Source: Deltaproteobacteria bacterium UBA4427 (GTDB lineage Bacteria; Myxococcota_A; UBA9160; UBA4427). From it: a stretch of 5,111 nt of DNA. The notes beneath the pieces are model-generated. The model ran no database searches and was not told where the DNA came from. It saw only the letters and a list, made by a program, of their open reading frames with translations. Below are positions 1 through 4,853 of this stretch, piece after piece. The DNA is taken from contig DGPZ01000138.1 in assembly GCA_002390675.1 (NCBI GenBank), positions 1 through 5,111 on the forward strand. The letters are read 5' to 3'. Both the position numbers and the translations under genes were made by a program. Numbering within the stretch: the first letter of the stretch is position 1; the number at the start of each line of letters is the position of its first letter.

Positions 1-1569
1 GACTTTGCGGTCACCGTCCCAGAACGCTTCGCGCAGTTTGTACTTTTGGAGTTTGCCGGTCGCGGTGCGGGGGAGCTCGGGCACGAAGCGGACACTCGTT
101 GGGCACTTGAAGTGGGCCATTCGCTCACGGCAGAAAGCGATCAGCTCTTCTTCGGTCGCGGATTCGGTTTCGCGCGTGAGAACCAGAGCGACGGGCGTCT
201 CGCCCCATTTCTCGTGGGGGATTCCTATGACCGCGCATTCGAGCACTGCGGGATGTTGGTAGAGGCAGTCTTCGATCTCCGGGCTCGAAATATTCTCGCC
301 ACCGGAAATGATCACGTCTTTCTTGCGGTCGACTATGTGAATGTTTTCGAACTCGTCCCAGACAGCGAGGTCGCCCGTATGGAAGTAGCCGTCGTAGATG
401 GCTTCAGCGGTTTGCTCGGGCTGCTCGTAGTAGCCGGCGAATACGACATTGCTGCGCGCACAGATCTCGCCGATGGCCTTGCCGTCTTTGGCAACCGGAT
501 TGCCTTCGTCGTCGAGGACTTTTAGATCGACGCCGATTCCCGCAACGCCCGCACGAGAGCGCCGCGCCCAATCATCCTTTTCGGTATTCGCATCCGGACG
601 CGAAATGGTGAGGAGGGGGGCCGTTTCGGTGAGCCCGTAGAGCTGCATGAATTCCCACCCCATTTCGTTCTCGAGGCGCTCGATAAAGGCAGCCGGGGGC
701 GGGGCACCGGCCACGGTGAATCGCGGCCGGGTCTTAATGTTGAAGCGGTCTTTGTTAGGTGTGTCCAGGATTGCGCGCAGGACGGCGGGAGCCATGCAGG
801 CGAAGGTCACGTTTTCATCAGCAATCAAATGGAGGATATCTTCCCCATCGACCGCACGAAGAATCACGTGGGTGCCCGCCATGCCGGTCAGCGCGAATAC
901 GCCTCCCCAGCCGTTGCAATGAAACATAGGCAAGGTCCACAGCTCGACATCTTCGTGTCGGAGGCTGTTATGGACGATCATGTTGTAGGCGTTCAAGTAG
1001 GAATTTCGGTGCGTCATGATGACGCCCTTCGGGCGACTCGTGGTGCCCGAGGTGTAGTTGATGGAGACGGTCTCGTTCTCGCCGATTGCGGGGAGGGCCG
1101 GTTTCGTCGGGCTCGCCTGCGACACGATTTCGTTCCAGTCCGTCCAGCCGTTAGGAGTCGTGCCTTCGTCTTTTGCGACGACCCAATGCTTGACGGCGGG
1201 CAGATTAGGTCGGATTTCATCCACGACCTCCGTGTATTCCCAATCCACCAGGACAGCGGACACACCGGCATGGTTCAGGATGTACTCGTGATCTGCAGCG
1301 ACCAGTCGGTAGTTCAGTGGGACGAGGACGAGGCCGATTTGGGCTGTCGCGTAGAAACTCTCGAGATAGAAATGAGAGTTGGGACTGAGCATGCAGACGC
1401 GCTCGCCGCGCTCCAGACCTAGCGCGAGCAGCGCATTAGAGAGTCGGTCCACGCGCTCATTGAACTCGCGGTAGGTGAATTTTTGGTCACCATCGACGAT
1501 GGCTACCTTCTCTGGGTAGAGCCGAACGGCGCGGTCTAGAAAATCAGTCACGAGCATCGGGACTTCCAT
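1..1569 (-). CDS. AMP-forming fatty-acyl-CoA synthetase, C-terminus cut by the window edge
   Basis: This protein activates a carboxylic acid, probably a medium- or long-chain fatty acid, with ATP to an acyl-adenylate and then forms the acyl-CoA thioester. I translated the reverse strand and found 523 stop-free codons reaching the left edge. Adenylate-forming landmarks appear in order: the P-loop YTSGTTSRPKG at 172-182, the LPMFHCNGW segment at 213-221 (typical of AlkK-like and plant AAE-type ligases), YGLTET at 311-316, HTGD at 397-400, DRKKDVIISGGEN at 414-426, and PRTATGK at 500-506. K506 is the expected catalytic lysine. Members usually have about 520-550 residues, so only a short tail is missing. 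The ATG at 1569 follows AGGAG with a 6-nt gap; an in-frame ATG at 1593 has no such site. No signal peptide or membrane segment is seen, so it is probably cytoplasmic. It is divergent from the ClpP-like gene. The family is sure; the substrate is not shown by the sequence. Confidence 0.95.
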   Translation of the reverse strand, partial: MEVPMLVTDFLDRAVRLYPEKVAIVDGDQKFTYREFNERVDRLSNALLALGLERGERVCMLSPNSHFYLESFYATAQIGLVLVPLNYRLVAADHEYILNHAGVSAVLVDWEYTEVVDEIRPNLPAVKHWVVAKDEGTTPNGWTDWNEIVSQASPTKPALPAIGENETVSINYTSGTTSRPKGVIMTHRNSYLNAYNMIVHNSLRHEDVELWTLPMFHCNGWGGVFALTGMAGTHVILRAVDGEDILHLIADENVTFACMAPAVLRAILDTPNKDRFNIKTRPRFTVAGAPPPAAFIERLENEMGWEFMQLYGLTETAPLLTISRPDANTEKDDWARRSRAGVAGIGVDLKVLDDEGNPVAKDGKAIGEICARSNVVFAGYYEQPEQTAEAIYDGYFHTGDLAVWDEFENIHIVDRKKDVIISGGENISSPEIEDCLYQHPAVLECAVIGIPHEKWGETPVALVLTRETESATEEELIAFCRERMAHFKCPTSVRFVPELPRTATGKLQKYKLREAFWDGDRKV

Positions 1570-1575
1570 TTTTTT

Positions 1576-1580
1576 CTCCT
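1576..1580 (-). promoter_or_regulatory. Shine-Dalgarno AGGAG of the acyl-CoA synthetase gene
   Basis: On the reverse strand AGGAG is followed by six A residues and then ATG at 1569, which is near-ideal spacing. It lies inside the short in-frame extension that would start at 1593 (MPRTQEKK before the chosen Met), so it argues for the downstream start. Confidence 0.75.
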
Positions 1581-1612
1581 GGGTCCGGGGCATCTTGGGA
1601 ACGGGCGGGAGT

Positions 1613-1669
1613 GTACTGGGACTGAATGGCGGGGGCTCGCGCGGTTCGGCGACCAGAATGAACCAGTAC
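1613..1669. repeat. 7-bp inverted repeat GTACTGG / CCAGTAC in the divergent intergenic region
   Basis: GTACTGG at 1613-1619 and its exact reverse complement CCAGTAC at 1663-1669 are 43 nt apart. They lie 44-100 bp upstream of the acyl-CoA synthetase start. Spaced arms of this kind can be paired operator half-sites, but a 7-bp match can also arise by chance. I found no convincing -10/-35 pair for either divergent gene in 1594-1801. Confidence 0.3.
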
Positions 1670-1757
1670 GAGTGCGTCCAGCGCGCCGGTTGCTGTCGCG
1701 CCTGCTAACGTCCATCGCGGTCGCGAGCGTCAGGCTCGTAAGTTGCCCCGAGGTAGA

Positions 1758-1773
1758 GCGCATGCGGATGCGC
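1758..1773 (+). other. Small perfect hairpin upstream of the ClpP-like gene
   Basis: GCGCAT and ATGCGC form a 6-bp stem around a GCGG loop, ending 28 nt before the ATG at 1802. A second weaker stem (CGAGC/GCTCG, loop GTCAG) lies at 1724-1738. Neither is followed by a T-run, so they are not intrinsic terminators. If transcribed they would sit in the 5' leader; a role is not demonstrated. Confidence 0.3.
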
Positions 1774-1801
1774 GCTGCAGTCGACGGATGACGGGGGCAC
1801 A

Positions 1802-2428
1802 ATGACCGAGCAAGGGGATCGAATGCGGATCGGCGGAATCGAACAAGGCCGAATCTTTGGGGACGAGGGCGACGCGTCGGAAGCGCAGGCCGAAAGCCTT
1901 GGGCTCAAGATGTTGAAGACGCGGACCGTGCTCATTTCCGGCGGCGTTGATGACAAGCTTGCCGAGAAAGTGATGGGGCAGCTGCTTATCCTCGATGCAG
2001 ACAACCACGACCCGATTCGCGTCATGATCACGTCCCAGGGCGGTCACGTCGATTCGGGTTTCGCGATCCACGACATGCTTCGCTTCATCGAGTCGCCGGT
2101 CGTCACGATCGGCGCCGGATGGGTCGCGAGTATCGCGGTTCCGATCCTCTTTGGAGCGCCGAAGGAGCGACGCTTCGCACTGCCGCATACGCGCTTCCTG
2201 CTACATCAGCCCTCGGGCGGCGCGGGTGGACAAGCGACAGATATCCGAATCGAGGCCGAAGAGATTCTCAAGGTGCGCGAGCGCCTGAACGCCTTGATCG
2301 CGCATGAGACGGCGCAATCCGTCGAGCGAATCACGAAGGACAGCGATCGCAATTTTTGGATGGATGCCGAGCAGGCCAAGGACTACGGCCTCGTCAGCAA
2401 GGTCATTTCGAGCTCGACGGAGCTCTAG
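1802..2428 (+). CDS. clpP: ClpP-family protease subunit with Asn in place of the catalytic Asp
   Basis: This 208-residue protein belongs to the ClpP serine peptidase family (S14), whose members form cytoplasmic barrel-shaped rings that degrade proteins fed by a Clp ATPase. The core aligns from about residue 38 to 202. The SQGGHVDSG segment (78-86) provides the oxyanion glycines, with Gln where ClpP usually has Pro. The nucleophile is Ser110 in GWVASIA, and the base is His135 in LLHQPSGG. The Ser-His spacing of 25 and the further 49 to the third triad position match E. coli ClpP exactly, but that position is Asn184 (DSDRNFWMDAEQAKDYGL). The QATDIRIEAEEILKVRERLN stretch is the handle-helix region. 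The N-terminus (1-35) is acidic and lacks the usual ClpP start. ATG 1802 has only a weak GGGGG upstream; ATG 1823 (Met8), with AAGGGG 5 nt upstream, is a real alternative. No tig, clpX or lon is adjacent, so this is more likely a paralogue than the housekeeping copy. Confidence 0.92.
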   Translation: MTEQGDRMRIGGIEQGRIFGDEGDASEAQAESLGLKMLKTRTVLISGGVDDKLAEKVMGQLLILDADNHDPIRVMITSQGGHVDSGFAIHDMLRFIESPVVTIGAGWVASIAVPILFGAPKERRFALPHTRFLLHQPSGGAGGQATDIRIEAEEILKVRERLNALIAHETAQSVERITKDSDRNFWMDAEQAKDYGLVSKVISSSTEL

Positions 2429-2546
2429 TTGGGCCTCCCGACGGCGGGCTTGCAGGGCCTATTTGATGGCTGCTGCCCGGACCTTCTTTCGGCGCTGGTT
2501 CGGTGTTCGCTAGCTGCCTGTTAGTCGAGGTCGCGCGGGTCGCTGA
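2429..2546. other. Convergent intergenic gap between the ClpP-like and Fe-S carrier genes
   Basis: Two genes converge here. There are only short dyads: CCCG-ACGG-CGGG near 2437-2448, and TAGTC/GACTA arms at 2522-2526 and 2545-2549 that overlap the stop codon of the minus-strand gene. None has a T-run on either strand, so no intrinsic terminator can be supported. No coding potential is seen in it. Confidence 0.5.
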
Positions 2547-2876
2547 CTAGAGCGCGAAGCTTTCGCCGCAGCCGCAGGTCTCTGCAGCGCCGGGATTGTT
2601 GATCTTGAACCCGGCATCGTTGAGCTCGTTCGAGAAATCGATCGTGATGCCGTCGAGGAAAGTCGCGCTTTCGGCGTCGACCCAGACGGTGAGTCCGTGA
2701 AAGTCGAGCTCGTCATCAGTCTCCCCGCGATCCCCGTCGAAGATCAGCTCGTATCGCATGCCGGAGCAGCCTCCGTTGCGTACAGCGACGCGGAGCGCGG
2801 TATGGGGCTCAGTCGAGGATGCGAGCAGGTTCTTCGCCTTGTCCGCGGCGGCTTCGGTCAGTTGCAGGTTCACCAT
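2547..2876 (-). CDS. A-type iron-sulfur carrier (IscA/SufA/ErpA/HesB family)
   Basis: This 109-residue protein belongs to the A-type carrier family, which receives Fe-S clusters from scaffold proteins and passes them to apo-enzymes in the cytoplasm. The three invariant ligand cysteines are all present: Cys37 in NGGCSGMRYEL, and Cys101 and Cys103 in the terminal CGCGESF motif. The LDGITIDFSNELNDAGFKINNPGAAETCGCGESF region is the standard family C-terminus, and the length is typical (about 105-120). The ATG follows an AAAGGAA Shine-Dalgarno; its AGGA core is 7 nt away. The gene lies 114 nt downstream of the Rrf2 regulator on the same strand, fitting an Fe-S-responsive unit. Whether it is IscA, SufA or ErpA cannot be decided from sequence alone, as the three share these motifs. 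No scaffold or desulfurase gene is in the window. Confidence 0.96.
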   Translation of the reverse strand: MVNLQLTEAAADKAKNLLASSTEPHTALRVAVRNGGCSGMRYELIFDGDRGETDDELDFHGLTVWVDAESATFLDGITIDFSNELNDAGFKINNPGAAETCGCGESFAL

Positions 2877-2950
2877 GTTGGATTCCTTTAGAGGACGTGA
2901 GGGCAGGGCTAAGTGGCTGCGAACGAGCGGCTTGATGGAATGGGCCGCGC

Positions 2951-2989
2951 GATGTTGGTGGGTGATGGTGGCTGTTGGTGGATGTTGAG
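2951..2989 (-). promoter_or_regulatory. C-rich, G-poor spacer just after rrf2: possible Rho-loading stretch
   Basis: Read on the transcribed (minus) strand, these 39 nt hold 20 C and 1 G, the rest being A with a few T. They start one base after the TAA of the Rrf2 gene. The plus strand shows an exact direct repeat TGTTGGTGG at 2953-2961 and 2973-2981 with a 20-bp period. Strong C-over-G bias in unstructured RNA is a hallmark of Rho utilisation sites. Here it could tune read-through into the Fe-S carrier gene. The composition is seen; the function is inference. Confidence 0.3.
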
Positions 2990-2990
2990 A

Positions 2991-3479
2991 TTAGAGCGCA
3001 GGGCTGGCGGCTTGTAAGGTCGGAAGCGAGACGTGATCCGTGCGATCAAGTGACCCGGCGCAAAGATCCGCCAAGGACACGGACTCAAGCGAGTCCCGCA
3101 AATCGGTCCCGATTCGTCGCCACAAGGAATTGACGGCGCAGCTCGTTGTTCGTCGGCAATCCGCGCGGTCCTGGGGACCACAATCGCAGGCGGTCGTGCC
3201 CGGCAAGAAGCTTTCGTCCAAGGCTCGGATCGTGTCCCAGACCGTGATCGACTCAGCGGCCCGGGAAAGTCGGTATCCGCCGTTCGTGCCGCGCGTACTC
3301 TCGACGAGGCCTGCGAGGCGTAACTGTCTCATGAGCTTCGCGGCGTAGACGTCCGAGAGGCCTTCAGCCGCCGCGATCTGTGCGATCGGAAGCGGTGCAG
3401 GCAGGGACTCCGCGAGCTCTGAGAGGGCGACTTGGAGCAGGCATCTGAGGCCTGCTTCTTCTCGGGCGAGGAGATGCAT
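2991..3479 (-). CDS. Rrf2-family transcriptional regulator, probable Fe-S cluster sensor
   Basis: The 162-residue protein has the Rrf2 layout. An N-terminal winged helix-turn-helix (about 5-85) includes EEAGLRCLLQVAL, the recognition-helix region LSDVYAAKLMRQLRLAGLVES and the wing RGTNGGYRLSRAA. A cysteine-bearing loop and dimer helix follow. Cysteines at 100, 108 and 114 have the C-x7-C-x5-C spacing of the iron regulator RirA, whereas IscR has C-x5-C-x5-C; an extra Cys98 gives CDC. The loop is followed by SLWRRIG, as in Rrf2 proteins found beside SUF genes. It is expected to bind an Fe-S cluster and to repress or activate Fe-S genes, including the downstream carrier. The same frame stays open upstream to 3995, but that extension runs through the control region and antisense to moaA. 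ATG 3479 begins the family-like N-terminus. No Shine-Dalgarno precedes it, and the candidate promoter suggests a nearly leaderless mRNA. Confidence 0.92.
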   Translation of the reverse strand: MHLLAREEAGLRCLLQVALSELAESLPAPLPIAQIAAAEGLSDVYAAKLMRQLRLAGLVESTRGTNGGYRLSRAAESITVWDTIRALDESFLPGTTACDCGPQDRADCRRTTSCAVNSLWRRIGTDLRDSLESVSLADLCAGSLDRTDHVSLPTLQAASPAL

Positions 3480-3486
3480 GGAGCAG

Positions 3487-3514
3487 AATCTACGATAGGA
3501 TACCGATCGGTCAA
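3487..3514 (-). promoter_or_regulatory. Candidate promoter of the Rrf2 gene
   Basis: On the minus strand TTGACC (3514-3509) is followed by 16 nt and then TAGATT (3492-3487). These match sigma70 boxes at 5/6 and 4/6. Transcription would start about 3480, next to the ATG at 3479. A shifted reading, TTAATC (3520-3515), 17 nt, TATCGT (3497-3492), would still leave a leader of only a few nt. No promoter of similar quality was found for moaA on the plus strand. Confidence 0.4.
3502..3511. promoter_or_regulatory. Perfect 10-bp palindrome ACCGATCGGT, candidate operator
   Basis: ACCGATCGGT equals its own reverse complement and overlaps the proposed -35 box and spacer of the Rrf2 promoter. A dimeric regulator bound here would block that promoter, as Rrf2 proteins often do to their own genes. 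It could also affect moaA, which is transcribed the other way. Outer arms AATCT (3487-3491) and AGATT (3514-3518) also form a dyad, but it is not concentric with the core. Operator identity is inferred from position only. Confidence 0.35.
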
Positions 3515-3635
3515 GATTAAAAGACGAGGTGTTCGTCACTTGCCGGATTGACGCAGCGTGAGGGCCGCCACATGCGAGCGCGGTCGCCCAATTACTGCGA
3601 GAATCCAGCCTCTCGAATTCTTGACCCCACCCAAT

Positions 3636-3654
3636 CCCCGTACCCCGTACCCCG
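3636..3654 (+). repeat. Short tandem repeat of CCCCGTA (2.7 copies)
   Basis: Two full 7-nt units and a five-base partial unit (CCCCG) lie in tandem, upstream of or within the 5' end of moaA depending on the true start. The final bases run into GGAG, the only ribosome-binding-like sequence before GTG 3669. The array is too short to call a phase-variable tract. Confidence 0.5.
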
Positions 3655-3668
3655 GAGCCTCCTCGGCT

Positions 3669-4775
3669 GTGACCTCGAATGGGACCGAAGCGTCCCCACC
3701 CCCCAATACCTCTAGTACCGCCAATGCCGCGGATGCTTCTTCGATCCCCCAGCCTCTCGGGGATCGTTTTAAGCGTCCGCTTCGAGATCTTCGGATCTCG
3801 GTGACGGACAAGTGCAACTTCCGTTGCCCTTACTGCATGCCGGCGGAAATCTTCGGCGAGAAATACCCCTTCCTCGCGCGCGAAGAGATTCTGAACTTCG
3901 AAGAAGTTGAGCGGCTCGTTCGGATCTTCCTCGAGTTCGGAGTCGAGAAGCTTCGCATCACCGGCGGTGAGCCCTTGCTGCGGCACGGGCTTCATGACTT
4001 GATCGCGAGTCTGCGCGCACTCGACGAGAATCTCGACATCGCGATGACGACGAACGGCAGCTTGCTACCTCGCTGGGCGCCAGCGATGGCGGAAGCTGGG
4101 CTCTCACGCGTGACCGTATCTCTTGACAGTCTCGACCCCGACGTGTTCCACCGAATGAACGGCGAACGCTTTAGCGTCGACCGCGTGCTCGAAGGCATCG
4201 CCGCAGCCGAGGAGAATGGGTTAGGCCCGATCAAAGTAAATTGTGTCGTGCAGAAGGGCGTGAATGATCACGGCCTCGTCGATCTCGCAAGGCACTTTCA
4301 CGGGACGGGTCATATCCTTCGCTTCATCGAGTTTATGGACGTGGGCACGCTCAACTCATGGAACATGGATGAGGTCGTGACCGGCGCCGAGATTGTCGAA
4401 CGCATCAACGCCGAACTACCGATCGAGCCCGCCGACGCGAATTATTCCGGGGAAGTCGCATCCCGTTGGCGTTATGCGGATGGCGGAGGCGAAGTGGGCG
4501 TCATTACGAGCGTGTCGGCTCCGTTCTGCGGTGACTGTTCGAGGGCTCGCCTAACGACCGAAGGCTCTTTGGTCACGTGCCTGTTCGCCGACGGCGGCGT
4601 CGACTTCCGAGAGCTACTTCGTGGCGGTGCGAGCGATGATGCGATTCGTGATCTGATTCGTTCGACCTGGACTACGCGAACTGACCGTTATTCGGAAGAG
4701 CGTTCGGGTCTGCTCCAGGTTGATGGCACGACGCCCAAGCGCGAGCGCGTCGAGATGTATCACATTGGGGGATAG
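3669..4775 (+). CDS. moaA: GTP 3',8-cyclase MoaA, molybdenum cofactor biosynthesis
   Basis: MoaA is a radical-SAM enzyme that, with MoaC, turns GTP into cyclic pyranopterin monophosphate, the first step of molybdenum cofactor synthesis. With the start at GTG 3669 it has 368 residues. RISVTDKCNFRCPYCMP carries the SAM-cluster cysteines C49, C53 and C56 (CxxxCxxC), followed by ITGGEPLLR (GGEP at 99-102), TTNGSLL and VSLDSLDP. The second, GTP-binding cluster uses C287, C290 and C304 in FCGDCSRARLTTEGSLVTCLF. The protein ends YHIGG; the terminal Gly-Gly is needed in the family. Homologues are usually about 325-345 residues. The excess is an N-terminal stretch of about 35 residues rich in Pro, Ser, Thr, Ala and Asn, with no predicted function. 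The start is unsure: GGAG lies 11 nt before GTG 3669. The frame also opens at GTG 3558 (405 residues), with rare AGG/AGA codons and a repeat in the added part. No other moa gene is in view. Confidence 0.96.
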   Translation: MTSNGTEASPPPNTSSTANAADASSIPQPLGDRFKRPLRDLRISVTDKCNFRCPYCMPAEIFGEKYPFLAREEILNFEEVERLVRIFLEFGVEKLRITGGEPLLRHGLHDLIASLRALDENLDIAMTTNGSLLPRWAPAMAEAGLSRVTVSLDSLDPDVFHRMNGERFSVDRVLEGIAAAEENGLGPIKVNCVVQKGVNDHGLVDLARHFHGTGHILRFIEFMDVGTLNSWNMDEVVTGAEIVERINAELPIEPADANYSGEVASRWRYADGGGEVGVITSVSAPFCGDCSRARLTTEGSLVTCLFADGGVDFRELLRGGASDDAIRDLIRSTWTTRTDRYSEERSGLLQVDGTTPKRERVEMYHIGG

Positions 4776-4826
4776 AAAATAAATCGCTTCTGATCGCGTT
4801 ACGTAACTTAAATAGTTGCAGTTTTG
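4776..4826. other. AT-rich gap after moaA with a 10-bp palindrome
   Basis: This stretch is visibly richer in A and T than the flanking genes. It holds the perfect palindrome GTTACGTAAC at 4798-4807 and a small dyad AACT-TAAAT-AGTT at 4806-4818. There is no GC stem with a T-run, so it is not a standard terminator. A TAA at 4809-4811 closes the frame of the following pentapeptide-repeat region on its 5' side. Confidence 0.5.
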
Positions 4827-4853
4827 GTGACGCCTGTTGATGTCTTGGTGACG
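4824..4853 (+). repeat. 9-bp direct repeat TTGGTGACG, 21-bp period
   Basis: TTGGTGACG occurs at 4824-4832 and 4845-4853. The 21-bp spacing is two DNA helical turns, which suits paired protein-binding sites. It is also a multiple of three, giving a repeated VLVT peptide if the frame is translated here. The sequence does not decide between the two readings. Confidence 0.4.

Noticed and set aside
829..1422. 197-residue plus-strand frame, and other plus-strand frames over 1-1422
   Set aside because: They lie antisense to the acyl-CoA synthetase, whose minus-strand translation carries every expected motif.
1640..1670. Possible FadR-like operator (GAATGAA half-site) near the acyl-CoA synthetase
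   Set aside because: Only one half-site resembles the Bacillus FadR motif and there is no matching partner arm, so chance is more likely.
1730..2188. 152-residue minus-strand frame over the ClpP-like gene
   Set aside because: It has no recognisable domain and is antisense to a gene with conserved triad positions.
2429..2546. Intrinsic terminators in the convergent gap
   Set aside because: Stems are 4-5 bp and lack a following T-run on either strand.
2951..2981. CRISPR-like or mobile-element repeats from the TGTTGGTGG copies
   Set aside because: There are only two 9-bp copies in G/T-rich sequence, with no spacer array, terminal inverted repeats or transposase.
3480..3995. Upstream open extension of the Rrf2 frame, giving a 334-residue minus-strand protein
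   Set aside because: It is antisense to the moaA 5' region and crosses the candidate promoter. Its residues are low-complexity Gly/Arg-rich and resemble no family; the Rrf2 domain begins at ATG 3479.
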